NCBI RefSeq assembly: GCF_002029255.1
Contig: NZ_MZGT01000021.1
Location: 17,047 to 81,046 of the forward strand
DNA length: 64,000 nt
DNA from: Clostridium chromiireducens
Lineage (GTDB): Bacteria; Bacillota; Clostridia; Clostridiales; Clostridiaceae
Direction of reading: 5' to 3'
Below are positions 17,286-26,414 of this stretch, piece after piece. Numbering within the stretch: position 1 is the first letter of the stretch; the number at the start of each line of letters is the position of its first letter. The notes beneath the pieces are model-generated. The model was not told the DNA's origin. It ran no database searches and saw only the letters and a program-made list of their open reading frames with translations. The position numbers and the translations under genes were made by a program.

Positions 17286-18410
17286 ATGGTTAACATGAGA
17301 AAATATTATATTGATAATATTAGAATTCTATGTATATTAATGCTATTTCCATTTCACACAGCCATGATATTTAATGGATGGGGTGAAAATTGGTATGTGC
17401 ATAGTAAGGCTTTATTTGGTGCAACTATGCTGGACCTTGCAGTATATCCATGGTGGATGTCAGGATTATTTACCTTGGCTGGAGTCTCTGCTGTATATTC
17501 ACTAAAGAATAGGACAGTAAAGCAATATATACAGGAACGTTTTTTAAAATTGTTTATTCCTCTAATATCATCAATTTTGTTGGTGATACCAGTTCAGGCA
17601 TATATAGCAGATAGATATTTTAATAACTATATTGGAAGTTATATAGAGCATTTTGCAGTGTATTTTTCATTAACGGACTGGAGTGGTTACGATGGACATT
17701 TTACACCTGGACAAACATGGTTTATATTATATCTTTTTGTAATATCAATGATAACACTGCCTCTTATCATATGGTATAAAAACAAAGAAAACAAAATAAG
17801 TGGAAAGTCCATGACTATAATGAAGATTGTACCAATGTTTTTAATAATACTGTTAGCTGCTCCAATACTAGATATTGGGGGGAAGAGTATTGGAGAATTT
17901 GCAGCTGATTTTTTACTAGGATATTTTATTTTAAGTATGGAAGAAGTGCAGGCAAGGCTAGAAAAATATCGTATTCCTTTAGGACTTGCATGGGTGATAC
18001 TGATTATAATGAGATGCACTATGTACCAAATGAGTATTTCACATGGCTTGCTATGGGAAGTTCAACAGCGAGTTTTAGGCTGGATTGGTATTTTGGCAAT
18101 TATGGGATTAGGTAAAAAATTTTTAGAATTTAATAATAAGTTTACACAATATTTTACATCAGCAATATTTCCTATATATATTTTTCATCAATCTATTATA
18201 GTAATTGTAGGTTTTATAGTGGTTCAAACTGTTAGAGTACCAGTAATTCAATATTTTGTAATTATGGGAACGTCATTTATTTTAACAATTATAATGTATG
18301 AGATATTCAGAAGACTACCTGTGACAAGATTTCTGTTTGGAATTAAGAAAGACAGAAGGAACAAACTCAAAAGAACCATAAATAAATCTAATGGTAAGCT
18401 AAAGTGCTAA
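17286..18410 (+). CDS. Acyltransferase 3 family membrane protein
   Basis: A 374-aa protein with about 10 membrane helices. The start RKYYIDNIRILCILMLFPFHTAMIF is the acyltransferase 3 signature, with the His in helix 1 thought to be catalytic. ATG 17286 has GAGGGG just ahead; an upstream TTG (17271) is less likely. Family members O-acetylate or O-acylate surface polysaccharides, peptidoglycan or antibiotics. The acceptor here is unknown. The FFHQSIIV-like FHQSIIV near residue 300 is also usual for the family. Confidence 0.87.
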   Translation: MVNMRKYYIDNIRILCILMLFPFHTAMIFNGWGENWYVHSKALFGATMLDLAVYPWWMSGLFTLAGVSAVYSLKNRTVKQYIQERFLKLFIPLISSILLVIPVQAYIADRYFNNYIGSYIEHFAVYFSLTDWSGYDGHFTPGQTWFILYLFVISMITLPLIIWYKNKENKISGKSMTIMKIVPMFLIILLAAPILDIGGKSIGEFAADFLLGYFILSMEEVQARLEKYRIPLGLAWVILIIMRCTMYQMSISHGLLWEVQQRVLGWIGILAIMGLGKKFLEFNNKFTQYFTSAIFPIYIFHQSIIVIVGFIVVQTVRVPVIQYFVIMGTSFILTIIMYEIFRRLPVTRFLFGIKKDRRNKLKRTINKSNGKLKC

Positions 18411-18442
18411 AATAAAGAAAGTGAAATCCAGGAGGGAATAAT

Positions 18443-19309
18443 ATGTGGGAGATATTTGATAAACCTAATAAAAAGAATAAATATATCAATAAGGCCATTG
18501 ACACATTAAGTAACTCTGAAGAATTATATTATACCTATATGACTATTGATAAAAATAGAGAATACGATAGAGAAGATATAAATGATTTGTTTTTTTATAA
18601 AATCAAAAGAGCTATTGCAATAATATTATGCGTAGTAATTTTAAATAAGTTAGGGTTGCCTGATATTGTTAAATGGTATTATAATGGAGGAATATTTCCT
18701 ATAAAAGCTACTTTTTTAGTAAGTTTAAGCTTAGTACTAGTTATTATTCATATTTTTAAAATAGATGATTATTACATTAATAAGCTTTTATATAACAATG
18801 AGATTAATAAAAAAAAGAAAGAAACAAATGAATTTATAAATACAATAAAGAAAGATTCAAGGAATATTGCCTATGCCTTTCTTAGAAGCACTGTAAAAGA
18901 AACCTTTTTTAAAGTAAATGAATCATTGGAACAAATGAATTTTGAAATGTGTGAAAAATACATAAGCAGTGAATTTTATAATATACAGCAGGCACAATGT
19001 AAAAGATACTTTTTTAATAATATAATAAGGGTAATAGACGAACTTGAACTTATAGAAGCAGATCCTATTGGAATTATTCATCATCATGATAGCTATGAAG
19101 ATGTTGTTTGGTTTTTGATTAAATATAGAGCAAAGGATTATGTTGTAGATGAAACTGATGGAGAAATTCTTTTTGGAAGCAATAAAGTTAAGACGTTTAT
19201 ACAATATTGGAAGTTCCAAAAAGAATGGGAAAATACTTGGCTGTTAAGTGATGTAATAATAAAAGGAGAGCGCGATATAAAAAAATTTAAAATTGTTAAT
19301 GAATTTTAG
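18443..19309 (+). CDS. Membrane protein with Tim44-like C-terminal domain
   Basis: A 288-aa protein. Two membrane segments (~53-72 and ~85-105) are followed by a charged linker (KKKKETNEF). The C-terminal ~150 residues resemble the Tim44/MRPL45-type domain: a helical start (FFKVNESLEQMNFEMCEKYIS), then strands ending in TFIQYWKFQKEW..TWLLSDVII. Bacterial proteins of this type are membrane-anchored and uncharacterised. The assignment is by pattern, without a search. RBS AGGAGGG precedes the ATG. It may share a transcript with the acyltransferase, 32 bases upstream. Confidence 0.55.
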   Translation: MWEIFDKPNKKNKYINKAIDTLSNSEELYYTYMTIDKNREYDREDINDLFFYKIKRAIAIILCVVILNKLGLPDIVKWYYNGGIFPIKATFLVSLSLVLVIIHIFKIDDYYINKLLYNNEINKKKKETNEFINTIKKDSRNIAYAFLRSTVKETFFKVNESLEQMNFEMCEKYISSEFYNIQQAQCKRYFFNNIIRVIDELELIEADPIGIIHHHDSYEDVVWFLIKYRAKDYVVDETDGEILFGSNKVKTFIQYWKFQKEWENTWLLSDVIIKGERDIKKFKIVNEF

Positions 19310-19396
19310 CAGGCCAGTTCTAAACTCATGACAAGAATCTCAAAGGTTCAAAAAATTACCAAGTGCAATCATCCTCAGGGATTTAAAGAACATCTT

Positions 19397-19443
19397 TAGC
19401 AACTTGAACACCTCGTGTTTCAGAAGCAATATGGGGGAAACAG
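19397..19443. repeat. Repeat family C, copy 1
   Basis: TAGCAACTTGAACACCTCGT followed by GTTTCAGAAGC and GGGGGAAACA. The core AACAC-CTC-GTGTT is a small perfect hairpin. Related copies lie at 50005-50052 and 50158-50204. Confidence 0.5.
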
Positions 19444-19518
19444 TATTATAAAGGAATTTTTATAAGAATTAAAGATACAAATAGGCAGTATATCTATTAA
19501 AAAATAGCCTGCCTATTT

Positions 19519-20679
19519 CTAATTCATTATTAAAATAAGTAGTTGTTTTAAATCATATATTTCGTTCATATTAAACATTTCCTCAAGATCATAAAGGTTT
19601 TTCTCTGAATTTTCTATTTCTTTAGAATACATATGCATTATGCCTATTTGATCATTTATATCAAAGTTATATTTATTATCAATCCATTTTACCACATTTA
19701 ATTCTTTAATAATAAGATAACTCATAACAGCTAATGTAACTTTAGAGTATAATTCTTCATCAAAAATAGCTTTCATAAAATATTGGAATATAAAATATAC
19801 CATTAAATTCTCATATTCATAGGTTTTATTTTCATAATATTCATTAAAACCATCATATTGTTTTTGATAAAAAGTAATATCTTCTTTTTTATGAAAACAT
19901 CTAATAGCATTTTCTATTATTTGTGGCCACTTATCATTAATAGGATTAAGGTTTTTATATGCACTCATACATTTAAGCATATTATTATACTTGTCAGCTT
20001 GCTTTGCTTTATACTTATCAAATTCATTAATAAGCTCTTTCTGATAAGCGTCTTTAGAATAATTATGTATTATATCTGGAATTTTGGATAACTTATTTTT
20101 ATTTATTTCTTCCTGAATATCATGAGCAAAATTAATTAATAGTGCAAATCTATGATTTAAAGTTATAGAACGATTTTGCAGCATAGATATAGCCATTTTT
20201 CGAGCAGATATTAGCTGCACAGAAATATCAGAATTTATATCATCATAAATATTTATTATTTCGTCATCTTCTAAAACCTCAAAAGTAGCTGGTTTAGAGT
20301 CTTTAATGATTAATCTTGCAGCCTCTGGACAGGATAATGATATTCCTATTTCACGCATATCACTATATTCCTCTGCAAATCTTGGATAAGTCTTGCAGGT
20401 ATAGCATAAACTTTCTTCTCCAAGTTCAGTATAGATATCACAAAGATTATTTGTATTTAAAAATGGACAATTACCATTTTGTAATACAAAACCATGCTCT
20501 CCATCTTCATATAAGGTTAGGTTAGATTTTAATCTCTCACCAAATTCACCGCATACCATCTTATAATGGCTGTAGGCTTCATCATCAATTATAATTTCCC
20601 ATCCAGCACAACAAGTATCAGTGCATTTTGAAGCAGAGCATTTAAAATCTTTATAGTAATGGGGTACTATCGTTTTCAT
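19519..20679 (-). CDS. fliB: Flagellin lysine-N-methylase (FliB)
   Basis: A 386-aa protein with the Cys pattern of FliB: KCSASKCTDTCCAGWEI at the N-terminus, NGNCPFLN.NNLCDIY, and SLCYTCKTYPR, together a probable Fe-S site like that of the YkgJ group. FliB methylates lysine side chains of flagellin before export. The C-terminal 200 residues are helical and unremarkable. No flagellin or flagellar gene is in this window, so the substrate is encoded elsewhere. A RBS (GAGGTAA) precedes the ATG. The gene lies alone between convergent and divergent neighbours. Confidence 0.85.
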   Translation of the reverse strand: MKTIVPHYYKDFKCSASKCTDTCCAGWEIIIDDEAYSHYKMVCGEFGERLKSNLTLYEDGEHGFVLQNGNCPFLNTNNLCDIYTELGEESLCYTCKTYPRFAEEYSDMREIGISLSCPEAARLIIKDSKPATFEVLEDDEIINIYDDINSDISVQLISARKMAISMLQNRSITLNHRFALLINFAHDIQEEINKNKLSKIPDIIHNYSKDAYQKELINEFDKYKAKQADKYNNMLKCMSAYKNLNPINDKWPQIIENAIRCFHKKEDITFYQKQYDGFNEYYENKTYEYENLMVYFIFQYFMKAIFDEELYSKVTLAVMSYLIIKELNVVKWIDNKYNFDINDQIGIMHMYSKEIENSEKNLYDLEEMFNMNEIYDLKQLLILIMN

Positions 20680-20867
20680 GTAATTACCTCTTCTTTGACG
20701 CTTAACTTTTGTCTTATTTCTTAAGAAATTTTATACTTGATTTTATCATAAATTTAAAAGTTTATAAACCTTTATGAAAGATATATATGCTTAATAAGAG
20801 TCTATTGTTTGAAGATATTGAGGTTTACGTTGAGGAAGGTAAAAGAATAGTCTAAATATAAAAAATG

Positions 20868-20912
20868 TTGACATTAAAAAAATATTAAATTATAATTAGA
20901 ATGAACATTCTA
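20868..20912 (+). promoter_or_regulatory. Consensus sigma-A promoter with TetR operator 1
   Basis: TTGACA (20868-20873), a 17-base spacer and TATAAT (20891-20896) form a perfect promoter for the TetR gene. Directly after the -10 lies GAATGAACATTC (20899-20910), within TAGAATGAACATTCTA. The same box recurs at 21619 and 22363. Confidence 0.85.
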
Positions 20913-20950
20913 TCTAACAAGAATTACAATTTTATACGGAGGATTAAAAA

Positions 20951-21544
20951 ATGTTTGAAGAATATAACAAAGTTCAAAAGGCAGTTTTAGAGACTACCCT
21001 TGAGCTTATAAGTGAAAAAGAATTACAGGCAACATCAATGTCATTAATATCTAAGGTTTCTGGGATATCCACTGGAAGTATCTATCATTACTTTAATAGT
21101 AAAGAGGATATTATAAATGAGCTTTTTAAGGGAATAGTTAAATCTCAGTCTGATGAAGTATTAGAAGGTTTTGATTCAAATGAAGGTCTTGAAGTCAGAT
21201 TTCAAGGAGTTTGGAAAAACTTTATTAAATTTGCAATGAGTTATTCAAGAGCATTTCAGTTTATTGAGCAATATTCATTTTCTCCATATATTACAGATGA
21301 AGTAAAGAAAAAAGTAAATGAAGATGTTTGGTGCAATGAAGTTGCTAAGCTTTATTCAAAAGCTATTGAACAAAAGTTATTTATTGAATTAGAGCCTAAG
21401 TTAATGGTTCAAATGCATTATGGGTCTATGGTATATTTATTAAAATCATATTTTCAGGGAATTACAGATCTTACAGATGATATTATTCAAACAGCAATCT
21501 ATGCATGCTGGAATGCTGCAAGAAAAAAAGAGAACGAATTTTAA
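20951..21544 (+). CDS. TetR-family transcriptional regulator
   Basis: A 197-aa repressor. The N-terminal HTH reads ATSMSLISKVSGISTGSIYHYFNSKEDIINELF, the TetR recognition region. The ligand-binding C-terminal domain has no recognisable specificity. A likely autoregulatory box overlaps its promoter, and the same box precedes the LUD-domain gene, so the two form a repressor-target pair. RBS ACGGAGGA precedes the ATG. Confidence 0.92.
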   Translation: MFEEYNKVQKAVLETTLELISEKELQATSMSLISKVSGISTGSIYHYFNSKEDIINELFKGIVKSQSDEVLEGFDSNEGLEVRFQGVWKNFIKFAMSYSRAFQFIEQYSFSPYITDEVKKKVNEDVWCNEVAKLYSKAIEQKLFIELEPKLMVQMHYGSMVYLLKSYFQGITDLTDDIIQTAIYACWNAARKKENEF

Positions 21545-21582
21545 AATTCACACGTATATATAGGAGATTTAGAAGAATAAAA

Positions 21583-21630
21583 TTGTGAAAAACTCTTGTC
21601 TCCTTTGTAATGATATTAGAATGAACGTTC
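21583..21630 (+). promoter_or_regulatory. Promoter with TetR operator 2 ahead of the LUD gene
   Basis: A candidate -35 TTGTGA (21583-21588) and -10 TGTAAT (21606-21611) have 17-base spacing. The box GAATGAACGTTC lies at 21619-21630 and its core TGAACGTTCA is a perfect palindrome. Confidence 0.7.
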
Positions 21631-21661
21631 AATGCAAAAAATAGAGATGGAGGAATAATTA

Positions 21662-22309
21662 ATGAATACAAATGAAATAAAAAATTGGCATAAGGAAACT
21701 ATTGGGCAAAAGGTGGTAGATTCATTAATAAAAAATGATTTTGATGCTTTATATGTGTCAACTATGGAAGAAGCTTCGGATTTTGTAATGAATCATGTTA
21801 CAGCAGAATCTAAAGTGGGATTTCCTGGTTCAATGACAATATATAATATGGGAATTCAAGATAAGGCTAGAGCACTTGGAGCAGAGGTATTAGATCACAG
21901 TGTTGATGGCTTAACTTTAGAGGAAAAAGGAGAAATAGCAAAAAAAGAAATGTTAAGTGATTTATATCTTTGCAGCACCAATGCTATTACTTTAGATGGT
22001 ATGCTTGTAAATGTTGATGCTTGGGGAAATAGGATAGCAGCTATGAACTTTGGTCCTAAGAAAGTAATTATTGTAGTTAGTGTTGATAAAGTATGTAAAG
22101 ATGAGGCAGCAGCATTTGAAAGATTAAAAAATACAGCAGCACCAATGAATAATATGAGACTCAACACTCAAAATCCATGTACAAAAACAGGAACATGTGT
22201 TAATTGCCAAGTAAAAAATAGAATTTGCAGAACATATTCAGTAATGAAAAAGAAACCAGGGTTGACTGATATCACTGTAGTAGTTGTAGGAGATTATTTA
22301 GGATTCTAA
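21662..22309 (+). CDS. LUD-domain protein (lactate utilisation / DUF162 family)
   Basis: A 215-aa single-domain LUD protein. Visible family features are VGFPGSMTIYNMGI, DLYLCSTNAITLDGMLVNVDAWGNR and GPKKVIIVVSVDKV. A Cys-rich tail (NPCTKTGTCVNC..RICR) probably binds metal. LUD proteins include LutC and LutB subunits of lactate oxidation, but stand-alone clostridial members are uncharacterised. Control by the adjacent TetR repressor is strongly suggested by shared operators. A link to the lactate cluster at 30-38 kb is only suggestive, because that cluster has a different operator type. Confidence 0.88.
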   Translation: MNTNEIKNWHKETIGQKVVDSLIKNDFDALYVSTMEEASDFVMNHVTAESKVGFPGSMTIYNMGIQDKARALGAEVLDHSVDGLTLEEKGEIAKKEMLSDLYLCSTNAITLDGMLVNVDAWGNRIAAMNFGPKKVIIVVSVDKVCKDEAAAFERLKNTAAPMNNMRLNTQNPCTKTGTCVNCQVKNRICRTYSVMKKKPGLTDITVVVVGDYLGF

Positions 22310-22362
22310 TTAGTAAAAACTATATTAAGTTTATAGAGTTTATTTATTTTTTATAGTTATTA

Positions 22363-22374
22363 GAATGAACATTC
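22363..22374. promoter_or_regulatory. TetR operator 3, downstream of the LUD gene
   Basis: GAATGAACATTC again, in the 144-bp gap between the LUD stop and the stop of a convergent gene. No gene longer than a few codons follows it on either strand before the terminator at 22423. Confidence 0.65.
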
Positions 22375-22422
22375 GATTTAGAAAATTAATATAGAAAAGA
22401 AGAGATTATAATATAATAAGTG

Positions 22423-22450
22423 TAAGGTATACAAATTTTTGTATACCTTA
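22423..22450. terminator. Bidirectional terminator
   Basis: TAAGGTATACAAA pairs perfectly with TTTGTATACCTTA, between convergent genes, with T-rich flanks on both sides. Confidence 0.75.
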
Positions 22451-22453
22451 TTT

Positions 22454-23170
22454 TCATTGAAAAATAGCCACATACTGATTATCTAAAATAAACATATTAT
22501 CATTCCACTTTAGGGTATTTAAAACATAGCCTAAAGAATCTGCGTTATATCTTCCGGCTATCCTTTGATAGGCTAACAGCTCATATACATTATTTGAATC
22601 AAAGTCTACAGGATATAGGCCACTCAAAGGATTTACGAATCCGCTAATGGGACTTTTTAGTTTACCGTTCTCGTAATATATTTCATTCAAATACTCATCA
22701 TCTCTATTGGATATATCTATAATGTAGTTTTTATCATTTTGTCTACTGTCAACCTCAACCTTGTAGTTATCCTTATAAGTAACATTATAATTGTATTTCT
22801 CGTTGTATGAATTAAAATCAAACAGCAATTGTGGTGTATTGTCTATAAAGGAATAAATATAGTGATACATTATCCCACCACTTCCACCTGAATCAATACT
22901 TATGAAGATATCATATATACCATTATCGGTAAATTTCCATAAAGAAAGCTTTGGATTATATCCTGAATTATCAATGAGAGGAACGCTTATAAATCTGGCT
23001 GTTCTTCCATCTTGTATTACAAGGGTAATGTCTTGAGTAAATGGGCTATCTGATGTTTTTATACCTGTTAAATAGACAGTATCAGGTATTCCATCGCCAT
23101 TTACATCTCCTTGTACTAAAGAAACAATACTTGGGACTGCCATATCATCCCTCAAATAACGATTATGCAT
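22454..23170 (-). CDS. FG-GAP/VCBS-like repeat protein
   Basis: A 238-aa protein with no signal peptide or membrane segment. QGDVNGDGIPDTVYLTG near residue 20 is an FG-GAP/VCBS-type calcium loop (DxNxDGxxD). A second loop-like segment, PVDFDSNNVYELLAYQ, sits near the C-terminus. The rest is beta-rich and acidic. Small cytosolic-looking FG-GAP proteins are common in spore-forming Firmicutes, and their role is not established. RBS AAAGGAG precedes the ATG. Confidence 0.65.
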   Translation of the reverse strand: MHNRYLRDDMAVPSIVSLVQGDVNGDGIPDTVYLTGIKTSDSPFTQDITLVIQDGRTARFISVPLIDNSGYNPKLSLWKFTDNGIYDIFISIDSGGSGGIMYHYIYSFIDNTPQLLFDFNSYNEKYNYNVTYKDNYKVEVDSRQNDKNYIIDISNRDDEYLNEIYYENGKLKSPISGFVNPLSGLYPVDFDSNNVYELLAYQRIAGRYNADSLGYVLNTLKWNDNMFILDNQYVAIFQ

Positions 23171-23394
23171 AACGGCTCCTTTATATTATAGTTTTTCATA
23201 TAAATAGTTTATGAACTAATAGGTAATGTGATACAGATATTAGTCTTTAGGAATCTCAATCCTTAGGATTTCAGAAGTGATCTCGGCTGATTGTGAGAAA
23301 ATGTGAATTTTATAGTATAATTTTATATTACTAGAAGATTATCATTATGATTGATTTATTGCATAAAAAAAAGATATAATGTAACGAGATTTAT

Positions 23395-23525
23395 CCGATA
23401 GCTAGCATCCGTAATATTCAAGCTTCTTCAAATGTGAGATAACGGCTGCACGCTCCTGGATAAGTTCAACTAAGATTCAGATGGGGATCAAACCCCACCT
23501 GAATCAAGTTTCACTTGATATCTAA
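23395..23525. other. Structured non-coding element upstream of the AEC transporter
   Basis: A GC-richer island in the 23171-23573 gap. It contains a strong hairpin at 23475-23504: GATTCAGATGGGG, loop ATCAAA, then CCCCACCTGAATC. AAGTTTCACTTGATAT follows it. There is no U-tract. It could be a dispersed repeat or an RNA leader. I cannot match it to a known riboswitch class. Confidence 0.4.
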
Positions 23526-23573
23526 ATATGGATATATTGAGTGAAAAATGTTTATTGGAAAGGTAAGGATTAA

Positions 23574-24485
23574 ATGAAAGAAGTACTGGTCAAATCGTTA
23601 GGATTTATTTGTATCATGATTATAGGATATACACTTAAGAAAAGGGGGTTTTTTAAAAAAGAAGATGGACTTTTTTTATCTAAAATAGTCATGAATATAA
23701 CATTGCCAGCGGCATTAATTGCTGGGGCAAGTAGTATGAACATAAATTATGTGGCAATTATCATTATTTTAGTAGGTTTAATTAGTAATTTATTTAATAT
23801 TGTTCTTGTGAAATTTATACAGCGAAGAAATTCGCCAGTTGAAAGAGCTATCAGTATAATTAATTGCTCTGGTTACAATGTAGGTAACTTTGCTATTCCA
23901 TTTGCAGCCAGTTTTTTTGAACCAACTGCGCTTCTTTATATGTGTATGTTTGATATGGGGAATGCTTTTATGGTACTCGGGGGAGCCTATGCATTGGCTA
24001 AAAATGAAGTAGATGGTAGTGGAAGATTAAATATTAAAACGCTAATTAAGACATTATTAAGATCAGTTCCATTTGATGTCTTAATATTTTTATTTATTAT
24101 GTCAGCATTAAAAATATCAATCCCAAAAGAAGTTACGACTATTGCTTCCATGATTGGGTCTGCTAATGCATTTCTTGCAATGCTCATGATTGGAATTATA
24201 TTAGAAATTAATATTACAAAGAATCAAGTAAAAGCAGTTACTAAACTGTTAGGAATGAGGTATTTATGTAATGTACTTCTTAGTTGTATTTTTTATATTT
24301 TTTTACCAGTTCCAATTCTAGCAAAACAAATGATTATAGTTGTTTTATTTGCTCCCTTGTCTACAATATCGGCAGTATATAGCAAAATGATAGACTCGGA
24401 CAATCCAAGTCCAGCACTTGCTAATTCTATTAGCATAATATTAGGAATTTTCATTATGACTGGTTTATTGATTGTTTTTGCATAA
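23574..24485 (+). CDS. AEC-family (auxin efflux carrier-like) transporter
   Basis: A 303-aa protein with about 10 membrane helices. The start LGFICIMIIGYTLKKRGFFKKEDGLFLSKIVMNITLPAALI is the usual AEC N-terminus. NCSGYNVGNFAIPF is the conserved crossover region with Asn and Gly. Bacterial AEC proteins export or import organic acids such as malate or malonate, or are uncharacterised. It is monocistronic, with a terminator at 24573-24605. Confidence 0.88.
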   Translation: MKEVLVKSLGFICIMIIGYTLKKRGFFKKEDGLFLSKIVMNITLPAALIAGASSMNINYVAIIIILVGLISNLFNIVLVKFIQRRNSPVERAISIINCSGYNVGNFAIPFAASFFEPTALLYMCMFDMGNAFMVLGGAYALAKNEVDGSGRLNIKTLIKTLLRSVPFDVLIFLFIMSALKISIPKEVTTIASMIGSANAFLAMLMIGIILEINITKNQVKAVTKLLGMRYLCNVLLSCIFYIFLPVPILAKQMIIVVLFAPLSTISAVYSKMIDSDNPSPALANSISIILGIFIMTGLLIVFA

Positions 24486-24572
24486 GCGGTCTAAATACGT
24501 CATGTTTCAGAATTACCTAAGGCGGTCTTTGTGAAGGTTTAATGGTTAGATTTACTTTTTTATTCAAAATAT

Positions 24573-24605
24573 AATTCTTAAATTTTTTTTATAAATTTAA
24601 GAATT
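24573..24605 (+). terminator. Terminator after the AEC gene
   Basis: A perfect 13-bp A/T stem, AATTCTTAAATTT with AAATTTAAGAATT, is followed by T residues. Confidence 0.7.
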
Positions 24606-24647
24606 TTTTGCAACACTTCTCTAAGTTGGATTGTATTACTAGTATAA

Positions 24648-24872
24648 GGAACAATAAAGAAAATAATTAGTCCATCTGTCAGTATATATTCTATCATGCT
24701 GATTAGGCGGATAACCTTAATATGTCCGGTCCACTATGAGTGCTATCCGTCTTCCGTACTGATGAAATAAATATGCACATTGAGAAAGAGCAGCTAAGCT
24801 GAAATTCGGAACTTTTCTGCATCTAAAATCTTCTCATGGCAATTTTGGACTTGTTATTTTCTTTCATGTGCC
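24648..24872. repeat. Repeat family A, copy 2
   Basis: A 225-bp inverted-repeat element. The left end GGAACAATAAAGAAAATAAT runs on to TAGTCCA (24674), and the right end starts TGGACTTGTTATTTTCTTTC (24846-24872). It shares CTATGAG, CTGATGAAA and the right terminal 35 bases with the copy at 13052-13210. It lies directly upstream of the DUF4367 wall-protein gene. Confidence 0.65.
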
Positions 24873-24959
24873 TAAAAGGAAAAATTAAGATGTAAAGACA
24901 TAAAAATAAATACAATTTTATTTTTGATTGTGTCTAACTTAGAAGGAGAAGATAATATT

Positions 24960-26126
24960 ATGAAAAAATTAATGATAGGTTTCTTAACAGCGGTAACAAT
25001 TATGGGAATGTCTGCTAAAGCATTTGCCGAAGATTTAAATACTCAAAAGTTTCATTCAGAGGTTACTGAAGATGCTTTTCCAATATCTAACTATGCACCT
25101 AAGGATGTAGATATTAATAAGGTATTAATATGCGGAAAAAATATTGAACTTGGAAGAAACGGAGTTTTAATATATAAAGGTAAGATTATGGTTCCTCTTA
25201 AAACTACAGCAGAAAGTCTTGGTTTTAAAGTTGAAGCGGATAAGGACAATAAAACTGTAAGATTAGACAATGGTAAAATTAAAATAAATGTTTATGTAGG
25301 AACAGATGGTTTTGGGTATACAAGTACTGATCCTGATACTATGGTATTAGCTGTGATGCATGTATTAGGTGCAGAAACTATAATAGATGATAATACTGTA
25401 TACGTGCCAATAAATTTATATAATTCCCTATTCAATGATCAAAAAACAGTAGGAAGTTTTTTTGTAAGGAATAAAGATGGACAATGGATATATTCACATA
25501 ATGGAGAGCTGACAACTGGATGGAAGTTAATAAATAATAAGTGGTATTTTATGAATAATAGTGGCATAATGCAAAGAGGATGGGTTCAATATAGTGGCAG
25601 TTGGTATTATTTGTTGAATAATGGAGAAATGGCATTAAATACAGAGACTCCAGATGGATATAAGGTAGATCAAAACGGGAAATGGGATGGTAAGTCTGCA
25701 TCTACTACAGTAAATCAAAATGAAGATGAATTGGATATAATTAATCCTATTGAAGGCTTTGATACTATAGACGATGCTCAAAAAGCACTAAAATTTAAAG
25801 TTACAGTACCAAAAGAATTATTAGGTAAATATAATATCAAATATATAAACGCTATATCTAGAAATTTATTTCAAATCTGCTATGTAAATAAACAAAATGA
25901 TATTTTATTTAGAATGGCACAGGGAACTGAGGATATAAGTGGTGACTATAATAACTATAAGACTAATATTGTTGTAAATATAAATGGCAGCAATGTAAGA
26001 TTAAAAGGAGATGATAATCTTATTAAAGTTGCGACTTGGAGTTTGAATAATATGTCATATTCTATTTCAGTAAATGATGGCATGAAACAAGACGATATAA
26101 TCAAAATAATAAAAAGTACTTTTTAA
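24960..26126 (+). CDS. Secreted wall-binding protein: stalk domain, choline-binding-type repeats and DUF4367 tail
   Basis: A 388-aa protein. A signal peptide (AKAFA-ED) comes first. A copper-amine-oxidase-N-like stalk follows at ~40-160 (MVPLKTTAESLGFKVEADKD..VRL). Three Trp/Gly wall-binding repeats lie at ~175-240 (GQWIYSHNGELTTGWKLINN, KWYFMNNSGIMQRGW, SWYYLLNNGEM). The C-terminal ~115 residues match the end of the anti-sigma at 26905: ISGDYN, VNINGSNVRL, ATW..SYSIS, the DUF4367 pattern. ATG 24960 fits the signal peptide; a 12-residue extension at 24924 does not. It likely sits on the wall and shares a sensor domain with the adjacent sigma system. Confidence 0.8.
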   Translation: MKKLMIGFLTAVTIMGMSAKAFAEDLNTQKFHSEVTEDAFPISNYAPKDVDINKVLICGKNIELGRNGVLIYKGKIMVPLKTTAESLGFKVEADKDNKTVRLDNGKIKINVYVGTDGFGYTSTDPDTMVLAVMHVLGAETIIDDNTVYVPINLYNSLFNDQKTVGSFFVRNKDGQWIYSHNGELTTGWKLINNKWYFMNNSGIMQRGWVQYSGSWYYLLNNGEMALNTETPDGYKVDQNGKWDGKSASTTVNQNEDELDIINPIEGFDTIDDAQKALKFKVTVPKELLGKYNIKYINAISRNLFQICYVNKQNDILFRMAQGTEDISGDYNNYKTNIVVNINGSNVRLKGDDNLIKVATWSLNNMSYSISVNDGMKQDDIIKIIKSTF

Positions 26127-26258
26127 GTATATATTAAAAAAATAAATAATAAGTAACATAAGTAGTGACAAGACTAATAAGGATGAATTTAGTTTGGGGT
26201 TATAGATAAACCAATTATCAGTTTTACTTTTACTAGTTAATTTATTCAATTTTCACTA

Positions 26259-26371
26259 AATTTAAGTGGATATACACACCAGAAAGCAAATACATTTTTG
26301 TGAAACAGCTCAATTTCCTAGTCCTTGTGGAATAAAAATATATTTGCTTTCGGTTAGTTACCACTTAAGTT
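26259..26371. repeat. Repeat family B, copy 2
   Basis: A 113-bp inverted repeat. TTTAAGTGGATA..ACCAGAAAGCAAATACATTTTT pairs with the reverse complement of AAAAATATATTTGCTTTCGG..TACCACTTAAGT. The end sequence ACTTAAGTGGTA..ACCGAAA matches copies 1 and 3. It ends 43 bases before the sigma-factor ORF and so must overlap or adjoin its promoter. Confidence 0.6.
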
Positions 26372-26414
26372 TATGTGAAATGTTAAATATCATATTGTGC
26401 TACTGGATGGAAGG

